Origin: Gonatopus flavifemur | Taxonomy: Eukaryota; Arthropoda; Insecta; Hymenoptera; Dryinidae | Assembly (NCBI GenBank): GCA_018340375.1 | Contig: JAFFJZ010000048.1 | Location: forward strand, 1,426,001-1,490,000 | Length of the DNA: 64,000 nucleotides | Direction of reading: 5' to 3' | Shown here: positions 28,701 through 36,623 of the stretch, one piece after another | Numbering within the stretch: the stretch's first letter is position 1 | Layout of the letters: the number at the start of each line of letters is the position of its first letter | The notes under the pieces: model-generated | Seen by the model: only the letters and a program-made list of their open reading frames with translations | What the model was told of the DNA's origin: nothing | Database searches by the model: none | Program-made: the position numbers and the translations under genes

Positions 28701-30455
28701 ATTCAAAGAATATGATTTCCATAATTTTTCCATTTTAATGAATAATTTTTTTCATTGAAAACAAGATTTATCAGAACGAGGGCAAAGAAATTCAGTGTTT
28801 CCGAAGCTACGTAATATCGTGCACTGTTAGAATTATCTGTGTTAAACCCTATGTACCAGATTAGGAAGTTGTTTTCATATAAATTTTTATATTGAATTTG
28901 AAGATCTGAATGTGGATTATGCCAATTGCATTGTCGATCAATGTACAAATGTACAGTCAAGTTGGATTCATATACAGCTATTAAATTCAATGTACAAATG
29001 TTTGGGGATGGTTATGAAATTCACCAACATTTCTTATAAAATTGTTTATAACTGAAAAACTTGGCATTGAATCTCTAACATTTCTAACCTATTGCAACAT
29101 TTTCAAACATTTCCGAAAAAATAACAAAATATGAGGAAAAGATATGGAAAAACATAACTTTCTACAAGAAAGTGAGCAGTCGATTGTCATAAGTAACTAT
29201 ATACAACTTTGATCAACGCTTTAAGGGAATCGTTTACTCAAGATATTGTATTTTTAGGGAATTTTTTTCAGGGATCTGAAACTTTTGGATCATTGATTTT
29301 TGTTATAAGTTCTTATGTCGCCAGGAATCCGCTGTGAGAAGCACTCCGACGACATTCGTGTAAAAAAGGTAGCTGAATGGTACCCGCGATTGCGGATCTC
29401 CAGTTCCCCTGATGAAAATGATCAGTGTATTTCTTCTACATTTCTCTGAAAAAGTCCGAAATCTGTCAGAAAATGCGAAGAAATGCAGAGATTTATTTTC
29501 ATTAGGGTCATCTTGGAAAAAACAAGAATTTGTTCATGATCTGTAAATGTGTGGCTATCATGTGAACTTGACCAAATCAAAATATTCAAGTTTTAATGTT
29601 CGACATCGTTTTGCAAAAAAAGGTTCATTTTTCTAAGAAAAAAACTATGTCACATTTCATTAGTTATTTCAATTCAACCGAAAATTAGACGTATCGAGGA
29701 GATGCCTGCAACATTTAAGCGACATATGTTGAAAAGGTTTTGAAATATAGTTAGCGTTTTTTTTTACTCGGATGTCGTCGGGTCGTTCTACAGCGGATAT
29801 TTAGCGATGTATGAATTTTAAAGAATGTATTGATATTCTTGAAATATGAATAAACATAAAAGTTCGACAAAACGTGTTCTCTAGATCCTTTCAAAAAACT
29901 TCCCAGAGTAGAGGAAACACAGTGCCCCGACTAAACTATCCCCTTAAGCACCTGGGACGTATTTTGGAATACTATTGGGTGAACAGGGCAGCATTATCAA
30001 CGTTCAATAAAAAATTTCAGCTTGATGATTTTCATAAAGTTTAGGATATTCCAATACCAGAAATTCAACCCCTGATAGCGTAAAATGTTCGTCAAACGTG
30101 CTAAAAATGTTTACAGGACGTTGAAATATTCTAGAAACGTTCTTCTTCAGTCATTCGAAATTAGCCTGACACGTAAGTAAATGAAAATTGTAAAAGAAAA
30201 GTTCCGGTTAAAAACAATGAATCTTGGAATTGTATTACACACCTCGCTCTCGCGACTGAGTCTCCTGAAGAGTTCATCACTTTCGAATTTGGTTTTTTGA
30301 TCTGGAACAACGCGAGGCATTTTAAACACCAATCTCGGTCTTGGTTGTTCGTAAAGACCCATTCCATCGAACGGTATCACTCCAACCCCCAAAGCTCCTG
30401 CACCTCCGGCATGTTCACTCATAGCGTGCATCATTTTAGAGCCTTGTAGGTTCAT
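1369..30455 (-). CDS. CBF-beta homologue (Brother/Big brother type), 3 coding exons
   Basis: Non-DNA-binding beta subunit of core-binding factor: it binds the Runt domain of RUNX proteins (Runt, Lozenge in flies) and raises their DNA affinity and stability in the nucleus. Coding parts are 30455-30243, 18120-17929 and 1746-1369, all phase 0, giving 260 residues (71+64+125). Residues 1-45 are an extension with the IPFDGMGLYEQPRPR stretch familiar from insect members; the core starts at MPRVVPDQ (46) and runs through LFRRLSRESE, YTGYRDRP, ATGTNLQL and IMNGVCV to GCLEYDEERA (about 174). The Asn of IMNGVCV matches the human CBF-beta Asn that contacts the Runt domain. A charged helix (about 169-200) precedes a His-rich tail (212-229) and a final EMEVR as in mammalian CBF-beta. 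The ATG at 30455 is the first after an in-frame TAA 27 bases upstream. Flies carry two paralogues (Bro, Bgb), so I give no symbol. Introns are about 12.1 and 16.2 kb; an extra non-coding 5' exon cannot be excluded. Confidence 0.93.
3893..3997. mobile_element. hAT-like terminal fragment (GCTGCCAACCGTCCGG end)
   Basis: Begins CTAGGGCTGCCAACCGTCCG and continues with GTCCGGG repeats. From memory this resembles an end seen in several hAT elements of insects. The partner end was not found; a weakly related stretch lies at about 11350-11440 in the other orientation. Low confidence. Confidence 0.35.
4268..4792. repeat. CTCTGAA minisatellite ending in CCAGGG
   Basis: Degenerate head-to-tail copies of CTCTGAATCTCTCTGAAT-like units, closed on the right by an inverted unit (AGAGAGATTCAGAGAGAT) and TTTTTTCCAGGG. 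It is a truncated relative of the element at 34987-36092, which has the same interior and right end. Confidence 0.75.
4970..5501. mobile_element. MITE of the CCC/GGG group, 2-bp duplication AA
   Basis: Ends CCCAATGAACAC... and ...AACACTGGG, flanked by AA on both sides. The interior is made of inverted and direct copies of an ACGTTGAAA-like motif. No open frame of note. Confidence 0.6.
6343..6449. mobile_element. 107-bp MITE, CCC/GGG group, duplication TT
   Basis: Ends CCCTTGTAGCAC and GTGTTACTTGGG, flanked by TT. Interior shows inverted AACGTTC/GAACGTT motifs. A second copy of the same length and close sequence lies at 60162-60268. Confidence 0.8.
6826..6898 (-). repeat. tRNA-derived SINE-like sequence
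   Basis: Minus strand shows an A-box-like GCTCAAGTTGTAGCG and a B box GGGTTCGATCCT about 32 bases on, the RNA polymerase III promoter layout of tRNAs. The arms do not fold into a proper cloverleaf, so it is a tRNA relic or SINE head rather than a tRNA gene. Confidence 0.5.
7387..7527. mobile_element. 141-bp palindromic MITE, CACTCACAGAAAGG ends
   Basis: Perfect inverted ends of about 33 bp beginning CACTCACAGAAAGGATTTC, flanked by TT. The arms leave only a short A-rich centre, so the transcript would fold as a hairpin. Confidence 0.85.
7540..7869. mobile_element. 330-bp MITE, CCCAATCAG ends, duplication TA
   Basis: Ends CCCAATCAGAAA and TTTCTGGTTGGG, flanked by TA. Interior carries dispersed direct and inverted copies of an AGTACTG/CAGTACT motif. 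Nested in the element at 7333-7936. Confidence 0.8.
8259..8388. mobile_element. 130-bp MITE, CTTAGAAAAGTTTTCC family, duplication AA
   Basis: Ends CTCTTAGGAAAGTTTTCC and GGAAAACTTTTCTACGGG; flanked by AA. The interior is an imperfect palindrome with GCAAAATTTC and GAAATTTTGC-type arms. Further copies lie at 27006, 37588, 37812, 43203, 44337 and 52707, and split at 7333. Confidence 0.85.
8796..9199. mobile_element. 404-bp MITE, CACGGAGAAAA ends, TA duplication
   Basis: Ends CACGGAGAAAAAAAATT and AATTCTTTTTCTCCGTG, flanked by TA. A member of the CACGG family also seen at 10260, 27691, 17220 and 42368. No coding capacity seen. Confidence 0.8.
9533..9956. mobile_element. 424-bp non-autonomous element, CCCGGGTGGAAATT end, duplication TT
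   Basis: Ends CCCGGGTGGAAATTT and AATTTGCACACGAG, flanked by TT. Interior is more GC-rich than its surroundings, with CTAGGCCC-like repeats. Shares ends with the 1.74-kb element at 20520-22260. Confidence 0.65.
10260..10629. mobile_element. 370-bp MITE, CACGGAGAGAAA ends, TA duplication
   Basis: Ends CACGGAGAGAAAGG and TTTTTTCTCTCCGTG, flanked by TA. The interior is a chain of short hairpins built from TTGCTGTNNCAGCAAA units. A near-identical 370-bp copy lies inverted at 27691-28060 in intron 1. Confidence 0.88.
11810..12544. mobile_element. 735-bp hAT-type MITE, TAGGGGTGTGCGGGTA ends
   Basis: Perfect inverted ends TAGGGGTGTGCGGGTA, flanked by a perfect 8-bp duplication TTGAAAAT (11802-11809 and 12545-12552), the hAT signature. 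Subterminal parts are GGGTCGGGTCGGG-type repeats; the middle is AT-rich with no open frame. A remnant relative at 37552-37755 was hit by another MITE. Confidence 0.92.
15828..16735. repeat. About 62-bp tandem repeat behind a CCCTGGTTAAAA end
   Basis: Starts with CCCTGGTTAAAAAATCCG, the end of the 236-bp MITE family, then about nine degenerate copies of a unit containing TTCCGATTGATACCAATAAA and GGTATTTTAT. A SINE-like piece interrupts the array (16132-16204). No matching right end was found, so the element is truncated or rearranged. Confidence 0.8.
16132..16204 (-). repeat. tRNA-derived SINE-like sequence inside the tandem array
   Basis: Minus strand reads GATAGCTTAGAGGTTAAGG (A-box-like) and later CAGTTCGAATCCCC (B box). 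The T stem does not pair (GTGAC against CCCCT), so it is not a functional tRNA. Confidence 0.55.
17220..17629. mobile_element. CACGG-family MITE remnant split by a nested MITE
   Basis: Left part carries TTTGCTGCCACAGC-like units of the 370-bp family; right part ends CAGCAAATTTTTTCCTCCGTG at 17629. The two are parted by the element at 17351-17590. The left terminus is not recognisable. Confidence 0.6.
17351..17590. mobile_element. 240-bp MITE, CACGGAAAAAAGAAAAC ends
   Basis: Inverted ends of 17 bp, CACGGAAAAAAGAAAAC, followed by paired GGTTACTGTGAA / CAGTAACC motifs. Flanked by CA on both sides. Nested in a CACGG-family remnant. Confidence 0.8.
17929..18120 (-). CDS. CBF-beta coding exon 2
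   Basis: 64 codons from VKYTGYRDRPAEERQ to DFEKEHGK. Acceptor ...AAAATTCCAG before GTC at 18120, donor AAG/GTATTG at 17929. Holds the core strands with GCREGHTEIAF and TATGTNLQLVF. Relative to vertebrate CBF-beta the loop after the NLQL strand is shorter (NTASGNYAVDSRDC), as I recall for insect proteins. Confidence 0.93.
18935..19496. mobile_element. 562-bp element, CAGGGCAT ends, TA duplication, with nested MITE
   Basis: Ends CAGGGCATTTTCTAAG and TTATAATATGCCCTG, each flanked by TA. Subterminal GAACTAACC/GAACTGACC motifs repeat. Interrupted by a divergent CCCTGGTTAAAA-family copy at about 19134-19340. Confidence 0.7.
19134..19340. mobile_element. Divergent CCCTGGTTAAAA-family MITE
   Basis: Left CCCTTGTTGAAAAAATCCAT and right GGTTCGTTTAACCAGG, with the diagnostic TTTGGTCAGAACATTGT twice inside. 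More diverged than the copies at 23133 and 55421; its duplication is not readable. Confidence 0.65.
20119..20268. mobile_element. 150-bp MITE with AAAAGAAAGTCTTAA ends
   Basis: Ends CCCTGTCAAAAGAAAGTC and GACTTTCTTTTTACAGTG. The right end resembles the ends of the 1.08-kb element at 38731-39812. Target duplication not resolved. Confidence 0.55.
20520..22260. mobile_element. 1.74-kb non-autonomous element, CCCATGTGGAAATT end, duplication CA
   Basis: Ends CCCATGTGGAAATTTTTCC and AATTAATTTCCACACGGT, flanked by CA. Interior contains CCTGATTAGG-type repeats, and at about 21560-21830 a cluster of inverted CACTCT/AGAGTG motifs. No transposase-like frame was found. Confidence 0.65.
23133..23368. mobile_element. 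236-bp MITE, CCCTGGTTAAAAGAATCC ends, duplication TT
   Basis: Ends CCCTGGTTAAAAGAATCC and GGTTCTTTTAACCAGGG. Inside are GATTTGGTCAGAACATTGTCC arms in both orientations. A copy of exactly the same length lies inverted at 55421-55656. Confidence 0.88.
23616..23752. mobile_element. 137-bp hAT-type MITE, (C/T)AGTGATGGGT ends
   Basis: Ends TAGTGATGGGTACGTTAC and CCACCCATCACTG with an 8-bp duplication ATTATGAT / ATTATGAG (7 of 8). AT-rich centre. Related to the element at 41831-42083. Confidence 0.8.
24047..24743. mobile_element. Nested pair of palindromic elements
   Basis: Outer arms read ACGTACATGAATTTAGGTTC on the left and CCATGCACGTA on the right, with ATTACATT/AATGTAA motifs. Inner element 24138-24688 has long inverted ends starting CAGGGTATGATTTATGCACG and further pairing GTATTTACACTAATAAT with ATTATTAGTGTAAATAC. 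No clear duplication. Confidence 0.65.
24833..25829. mobile_element. 997-bp element, CACAGAGAAGAAAGTT ends, TA duplication, with nests
   Basis: Inverted ends of about 47 bp with only two mismatches by eye, beginning CACAGAGAAGAAAGTT and including CACCCATTGTCTCATATAT; flanked by TA. A second element sits inside at 24881-25612. Confidence 0.85.
24881..25612. mobile_element. 732-bp element, GAGACCGGATTATATGC ends, TA duplication
   Basis: Ends GAGACCGGATTATATGC and GCATATAATCCGATCTC, flanked by TA, with GCATATTTGCATAT motifs near both ends. Contains a decayed CCCTGGTTAAAA-family piece at about 25336-25464. Nested in 24833-25829. Confidence 0.75.
27006..27135. mobile_element. 130-bp MITE, CTTAGAAAAGTTTTCC family, duplication AA
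   Basis: A decayed copy (left end TTTTTAGGGAAGTTTTCC, right end TTCTTCTATGAG) of the family at 8259-8388; flanked by AA. Confidence 0.75.
27691..28060. mobile_element. 370-bp MITE, inverted twin of 10260-10629
   Basis: Starts CACGGAGAGAAGAAATTTGC and ends TTCCTTTTTCTCCGTG. Read on the minus strand it follows the 10260 copy nearly base for base, including the chain of GCTGNNNCAGC hairpins. Flanked by AT on both sides. Confidence 0.88.
28925..29030. repeat. Paralogue of 51640-52000 lacking the MITE (empty site)
   Basis: Carries GTTGGATTCATATACAGCTA and ATGTACAAATGTTTGGGG in the same order as 51660-51965, where a 240-bp MITE separates the two parts. It therefore preserves the state before that insertion. 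Confidence 0.75.
30243..30455 (-). CDS. CBF-beta coding exon 1
   Basis: 71 codons from ATG at 30455 (MNLQGSKMMHAM...) to LFRRLSRESE, donor GAG/GTGTGTAAT. An in-frame TAA lies 27 bases upstream of this ATG, with no other ATG between. Other in-frame Met codons (residues 8, 9, 12, 32, 46) could be used; Met46 corresponds to the start of vertebrate CBF-beta, but the conserved IPFDGMGLYEQ segment argues for the longer form. Confidence 0.92.
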
Positions 30456-30790
30456 CAATTTCCCAATGATCGACGATCTTTAATGAGATTCACGGAATGA
30501 ACGATGAATGTCAATTTTTGTGTCACTGATAAGGTACTTGGGTTTCGATAACAGTTCGCGTTTCGTAAATCCGCGTAGGTTGTGCGCAATAGTAGTACGG
30601 TCCCATTCAACGCGACACCTCGGAGTAGACTAAAGATCTGTTTGAAAGCTGATTTGACGGAAGGTCCCGTTGCCTTTCAGTTCCCCGACTCGGATGTACA
30701 CGCGTTCGAAGCTCCGACGCCACGCCCCGGGACGGCCCTCGCTACTCTGCGATCCCCTCCCTCAAATCTTCATGAAATATTCCTAGATTG
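30456..30790 (-). promoter_or_regulatory. CpG-rich 5' flank, presumed promoter/5' UTR of CBF-beta
   Basis: In a window that is otherwise AT-rich, about 30540-30780 is visibly richer in G+C and CpG (many CGCG, CCGC and TCGG). It lies directly upstream of the start codon and contains no mobile element. I do not see a TATA box at a convincing place, so no start site is called. Confidence 0.5.
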
Positions 30791-30985
30791 AGCCCTTCTT
30801 TCCCTCCTTCCTTTCCCTTATGCTACATATCCGTGCTTTTCTACTCGCGATATCGATCTGGGACCCTTTGTCTTCTCACACGAGATGGTCCTCTTCTTCT
30901 TTCACTCTAACATTCGAATTTTTCTCTCGAGTTGTAGGATTTAAAAGCACTTGTATATGTACATATACAGAAATTCCAACTTTCG

Positions 30986-31109
30986 CCAACTTTTGCCCCC
31001 TCCATCAAGACATTTTACCTCTACACAATCAAATTTCTTTTGTCGGCGGCTTCATTGTGTGCGTGGAATTTATATACAGATGGGGCTTGATGGAGGAGGC
31101 AAAACTTGG
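30986..31109. other. Inverted repeat upstream of CBF-beta (24-bp arms)
   Basis: Left arm 30986-31009 and right arm 31086-31109 pair at 22 of 24 positions (CCAACTTTTGCC... with ...GGCAAAACTTGG). An inner pairing ACACAAT (31023-31029) with ATTGTGT (31054-31060) would extend the fold. It could be a structured RNA or a small palindromic element; no target duplication seen. Confidence 0.5.
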
Positions 31110-32197
31110 TTTCTGGCATGATTGCTTGTATAGTATTTATAGAAGTACGAATGATAAATTTTCATTTGTTTTTAAGGTTCTCCAAAGAAAGAAAGTATGA
31201 TTTTTACTGAGTAAGAAATGATCTTTGATCAAGATCATGGAACAGTGGATGAATGTGAGAGGGGATCGTTCATCTAATAAACAATAAAAATGTGCGAATT
31301 TCAACGAAGCGAAGCTTTTATATAAACAAATGTTTAGTTTTTATCCAATTTTATAAAAATTTGTTTCGAACCGTGATAAGTATTTTATACAAAGGACTCG
31401 ATTCGAAAGTCTCGGAAGAATTTTTGAACCGGCAAAACTTGAAGCGATAAAATCGTTCGTCAATATTTGAAGAAGTTTTCCTGACATTTTCACATCAATC
31501 GAGTGACAAATATGGGGGACATTGAGCATTATTTACAATAAAGATATGTATCGTGATACACGATACCATTCACATATCATCCTTGCTTTTTACAATGCTG
31601 AGAATAAAATATAGCTTGGTGCAGCGCTGATCGTTAAGTCCTGGCATGATCATGTATGTGGAGTGAATATTGATCAAAACATGATAAATGATGATCCGTC
31701 AATCTATGATCATCTCAGCGACTACTTGAGCCTGAGGCAAGACATTGCCAAATCTTGGCGCAATACAAACTGGATAAAATAGACACTTTAGTGGAAATCA
31801 ATCTAGTTATTCTCCAGGCCATTATTAGGCCTTCCAAGTTCCTCACAAGTGTCTGGTAAGGTCCTTTCACTCGGAAATCACTGAGTTTCTGAGGCCTGAA
31901 ATCGATTCTGAATCGAGCTCTAGTTATGGAACCGATACAAAAGTGACAAATCCGACTCGCAGAGAATGGAAGCAATAAGTTGAAAAATTAGATACAGAAT
32001 CAGCGAACTCATTGAAGATCACTATCGTTAACGTAGAATCGATTCCTGAGTGAAAGGCCCCTCGGTGAGACCTTGTAATATCCTGGAGACTGGTTAGAGT
32101 GATTTTGACTCAGGTAAGTTTCATGCCAAACATTGATAATGGTTGAAAGGTTAGATCTTTGTTGCACCGTCAGTCTTGGCCCAAACTTGATTCTATT
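31110..32197. other. Intergenic, no gene recognised
   Basis: AT-rich sequence upstream of CBF-beta. From about 31700 it becomes mixed-composition repeat-like DNA with AGGCCT and GAGTTTCTGAGGCC motifs that recall the interiors of the elements at 9533 and 20520, but I could not find ends. Confidence 0.4.
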
Positions 32198-32344
32198 CCC
32201 CAAGAGAACAACATGGCCGCCAAACGTTCACTGAACATCGAATAAACATTCGATAAACGTACGGACATTTTGACGTTCCAGGAACATTCATCAAATGTAC
32301 GTGAACGTTCCACGAATGTTTGGAGGTCTTGGTTCTCTTGGGGG
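32198..32344. mobile_element. 147-bp MITE, CCCCAAGAGAAC ends
   Basis: Perfect 12-bp ends CCCCAAGAGAAC, with AACGTTC/GAACGTT motifs inside as in the other short CCC/GGG elements. Its target duplication is not readable because of the run of G on the right. Confidence 0.75.
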
Positions 32345-33391
32345 TAGTCCGTTGTTTTGGGTCGCTATTAAAAAAAAGGATTGGTGAAGCGTAAAATGAT
32401 AACATCATTTCGTAGTTGCGCCATCCTAATGTTGAATTGCGTTGTGCTATTCTAGAACCGATGTTCATTTTTTCATTTAGACATGCTCGATGGTTCATGA
32501 ACAAATGGCGTGAGCGCAGAAAATATTCAATATTTCCCACAGTTTTCACTTGATTGATCTAAAAGATTCAGGAAAAATTTTTCAAACTTCATCGCTCGAA
32601 GTTTTCGAGATAGTTTTTTTGTTGAAACTCAGAGTGACACAAAACATAGTCAGATTTATACGAACAAGATAAAATGTACGTATTATCTATTGATACATTC
32701 CACTCATTCTTTCCACTTAGGCCAGCTTCTTCAAAGGAATTACATTTCCATTGTTAGTGGATTTTTTTTTGCGGTATTTATTTGTTGTACAGGTACCAAA
32801 TTGTCAAACAGATTTTCTCACTGATAAGTCTTCTAAAATTCATCCGGTCGTTTTATTTTTCATTATCACAGATAATATTAATATATATCAATACATCTGA
32901 AAGTAAATTGTGTGGGATATGGAATATTTGCTACGCTAATACGACTCGCTTATGAACTATCGAGCATGGTATTGTGTTTCGTAGTGAAATAGCATTGCTG
33001 TGGCCATAAGCGAAAACGCAACCTTGTGGATAACGTTCAATATCTCCCACATTTTTCACTTGATTGATCTGAGAATTTCTGGAAAACTTCTTTAAATATA
33101 TACGAATAACTTTGTTCCAAATCGAAAATTCCACCGATAGTTTGCTCCGTTTGAACCTCAATGCGTGTATTCTCAGTAGCAGTGGTTTGTTATAACCACC
33201 CCATATATTATCAACCAATGTATCTATTTAATATATCAAATATTCATTAAGTGATGGAGTCTTTTCACCAATTCAACTTACCTGAACCGAATTGATTTTG
33301 AGGAAATAAATATTTTCTTTTTTTTTCAATTTTTATATGACAACCCTGGTGAAAATGAAGCGTACAATTGGACTGAAAAAAGGTGGTGCCA

Positions 33392-33686
33392 CTCTGCTTC
33401 AAAAATCCGATTTAAACTTATTAACTCGTCAATCAGATGTTTGTCCGGGAATTTTCCTATTTGATCTCATTCAAATATAATCGGTTTGAATAAGAAATTT
33501 CTACTCAATGGAATATAATCGAAAAATCCGAATGTACACGATTTTCTGATTATATCTCATTGAGTAAAAATTTCCTATTCAAACCGATTGGATTTGAATG
33601 AGATCAAATAGGAAAATTCCTGAACAAAAATCTGATTCATACTGATTGATCAGTCAATAGGTTTGAATCGGATATTTTAAGCAGGG
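33392..33686. mobile_element. 295-bp palindromic MITE, CTCTGCTT / CCCTGCTT ends, duplication CA
   Basis: Ends CTCTGCTTCAAAAATCCG and ATATTTTAAGCAGGG, flanked by CA. The interior is a long palindrome: GAATTTTCCTATTTGATCTC pairs with its inverse, as do GGTTTGAAT... segments. Confidence 0.8.
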
Positions 33687-34814
33687 CAGTGAACGATAAT
33701 ATAGTTAGTTTAACGGTGAAATTATGTTGGATAATTACCCCCGAAACTGATTGTTGGATCAACTGTGATTTTTGTTAATTTGACAGTAGGTATATTCGTT
33801 GATTTGATTATGGTAGGTATTTATTTGTTTTGAAGAAAATCTTCAACTACGAGACGTGATTGGCATTTTTTTTCCAGTGTAAGAGTTGCAGGAAAAACGC
33901 TTGTAGAGTCAATTAAGGAAATATAAAAAGTTTGTAAAGTGTAATTTCACGCTTCGAAGCGTGCATCAAGGGTGAACGAATTTGTAACGCGTAAAAAACG
34001 TGCGAAAAACGCTTTTACAAGAATGTGATTTCAATTGCGTTTTGAGAGTGTTTGTAAAGCGTAAGAATTGGAACGCGATCAGTCTTTTTGTGAACGCAGG
34101 TCGCGCTTTCTGCTGGGAAAAGTCAATTTCGATAAACATTTTCCTCACGTTTGGTACACATTTTTTCATCCGAAAAAATATGGATCATGAAAAAAGAGTT
34201 TTTTCTCGGCCTATATCGGCTGGATTACGTTTTAGATCTATTCACGCGTTCAGGCTATTATTGCAACCGTGGCCTCAATTTTCACCAAATCGATATCTAT
34301 CCATTTCGAATTCCAAACATTTCTTCAATGTCCAATGACCTTGGTCAACAGCTAATTTGTGACAGTCCAAACAATGATGTTCCTTCATCAGTTGGAGGGT
34401 GCTGAATTCAAATATGCACCCGGAATCTAGCTATTACGTAAAGTTTAATTATACTGTTTTTATATAATCTACGTAATTTTGTATCTTGTAATCTTTATTT
34501 TGGTACACGGAGAAAAATGCAACTCGAAAGGACAGTAATCTTTAATAGAAAATTGGAGAATATTTCTTAAAATCTGAAAATATTTCTTAAAATCTAAGAA
34601 TTTTTCCTAAGTTCGTAATAAACATAAAACGGTTCAGATTCCTCTTGAATATTGCTCGAAAAACAATGAGAAATTATCAATACTTAACAAATCATAAAAA
34701 CAAATATGAAGTTTCCAAAAGTCGCGCATGAAATTTTACAAAGTAAATAACAAAATTTTGAAATCTTATTTGCATATTACAGTCAGTTACGATACATACG
34801 CATATTCTAATGCA

Positions 34815-34975
34815 TATGTATAGTGTTTCGTTCTCGTCTCGCCAAAACTGACCGGGTCTCAATTTGGTCTCGGAATTTATAATCTCGTCTCGGTCTCGCT
34901 TTTGTGTCGACAAAATCAGTATCGTCTCGGTCTCGAGTCGAGATTGTCGCCATTCTCGGTTTCGACAATGCATTT
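34815..34975. repeat. TCTCGTCTCGG simple-repeat cluster
   Basis: Clustered CTCGTCTCGGTCTCG motifs. The pattern is reminiscent of subterminal repeats in hAT-type MITEs (compare GGGTCGGG in 11810-12544), but no ends were found. Confidence 0.5.
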
Positions 34976-34986
34976 TATACGTTTCC

Positions 34987-36092
34987 CCCAGGTAAAAAAA
35001 ATCTCTCTGAATTTCTCTGAATCTCTCTATATTTTGGGACAAATTTCAGACAGATTCAGAGTAATTCCAGAGTAATTCAGAGGAAGTCAGAGACTTTTCT
35101 GATAGTGATACGTTCTGAATTCTTCACCGTTGTCTGAATCTCTCCGCGTATCACCGAATCCCTCAGAATTTTATATATTTAAACTTCAAAGCTCCCTCTG
35201 AATTTACCTGAATATCTCTAAATTTCTCTAAATCTCCCGGAATCTAATGTATTCAGATTTCAAAGCTTCCCCTGAATTCCTCTGAATTTCTCTGAATCCC
35301 TCTGAATTCCTCTGAATCTCCGGGAATTAAATGTATTCAGATTTCAAAGCTCCCGCTGAATTCCTCTGAATCTCTCTGAGTTTCTCTGAATCTCTCTGAA
35401 TTCCTCTAAATATCCCGGAATTTAATGTATTCAGATTTCAAAGCTTCCTCTGAATTCCTGGATGGGGGCGAATTAACGAAAAATACGTCACACTCTCTCT
35501 TTTCAAACACTGATTTTGTTGATTTGTCTCTTCGTTGATTTGGCCCCCATCCGAATTCCTCTGAATTTCTCTAAATTCCTCTGAATCTCTCTGAATTTTT
35601 CTGAAAAATCCCACGCACAATTTTTCCTAATTCACCTGTCTCTGTGAGTCTCTGACACTCCCGAATACCTCTGGAATCCTGAACCAAAAATTTAGCTGAA
35701 TTAATTCCTCTCTGAATTTCTCTGGATTCCTCTGAATCTCTCTGAATTAATCTGAATCTTTCTAAATTCCTCTGAATATTTCTGAAAAGTTCTACGCACA
35801 ATCTTTGTGAATTCATCTATCTCTGAAAGCATCTGACACTCTTTGAACGCCTCTTAAATGCAGGACCAAGAAGTTTACTGAATTTGTTTCTCTTTGAATT
35901 CCCCAGAATTTCCCTGCATCTCTCTGAGTTCTCTGAATTTTTCTGAAAAATTCAAAGCACAAGTTCTCTCAATCCACTAGTCTCTGAAATCCTTTGAACC
36001 ACGCTGAATTGCTCTGAATTTCTCTGATTCTTTCTGAATCTCTCTGAAACGTGAAATTTTCAGAGAGATTCAGAGATATTTTTTTACCAGGG
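34987..36092. mobile_element. 1.1-kb element: CTCTGAATT minisatellite between CCCAGGTAAAAA/CCCTGGTAAAAA ends
   Basis: Ends CCCAGGTAAAAAAAATCTC and GATATTTTTTTACCAGGG. The body is a long array of CTCTGAATT-type units with a higher-order unit of about 100 bp containing CCCGGAATTTAATGTATTC. Flanks are CC and CG, so the 2-bp duplication is imperfect. A second, truncated relative is at 4268-4792. Confidence 0.8.
35460..35552. mobile_element. 93-bp MITE, GGATGGGGGC ends, 8-bp duplication GAATTCCT
   Basis: Ends GGATGGGGGCGAATTAACG and CGTTGATTTGGCCCCCATCC, flanked by GAATTCCT (35452-35459 and 35553-35560). The host array itself contains GAATTCCT many times, so the duplication is suggestive rather than decisive. 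Confidence 0.65.
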
Positions 36093-36332
36093 CGTTATCG
36101 TCCTTAGTATTTTCTAGGATTATTTAAAACCTCTTGTAGCATTCTTTAAGATCTCCACAGAATTCTTTGAGACATCTGTTATGAACTCTCTTAGGATTCT
36201 TGATGCACTCTTTTGGAGAACGGAATCTAGATTTGAACCCGAAAGGAATGATACCCGGAACCATGTGGTTCTTATGAGGGCACAATTTTCAGTTTCGGGA
36301 ACGTATACGGGTTAATCGGGACACTTTTAATA

Positions 36333-36606
36333 CCCACTGAGCATTTCCGTTAGAACCTTGCATCAACATTGCATCGATGTTGATGCGATCTTGAAAGTAC
36401 CTGTTATGAGAATTACAACAGTAATATTACAGCATCCAATTACAAGTAAATTGCAGCAATGTTACGTTGTCAGATGATATTTCAACGATATTTTTGCAAG
36501 TTACTTTTCTAATATTGTATTTTTAAATTGAAAGACAAGTACTTTCAAGATCCCATCAATATTGCTGCAATGTTCATGCAAAGTTCTGACGAAAATGCTC
36601 AGTGGG
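36333..36606. mobile_element. 274-bp MITE, CCCACTGAGCATTT ends, duplication TA
   Basis: Long imperfect inverted ends, CCCACTGAGCATTTCCGT... against ACGAAAATGCTCAGTGGG, extending into AGAACYTTGCATSAACATTG; flanked by TA. Confidence 0.85.
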
Positions 36607-36623
36607 TAGAGACACAAAATCTT

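Larger units (their letters stand above)
18121..30242 (-). other. CBF-beta intron 1 (about 12.1 kb)
   Basis: Donor GAG/GTGTGT at 30242, acceptor ATTCCAG at 18121. Packed with mobile elements between 18.9 and 25.8 kb; 26000-27000 and 28100-29900 are mostly unassigned AT-rich sequence with scattered short palindromes. No exon was recognised inside it. Confidence 0.8.

Noticed and set aside
30456..30458. CBF-beta start at 30458
   Set aside because: The codon is TTG; the first ATG after the upstream in-frame stop is at 30455.
30820..31200. 126-codon open frame upstream of CBF-beta
   Set aside because: Includes both arms of the 30986-31109 hairpin and shows no protein character; probably upstream non-coding DNA.
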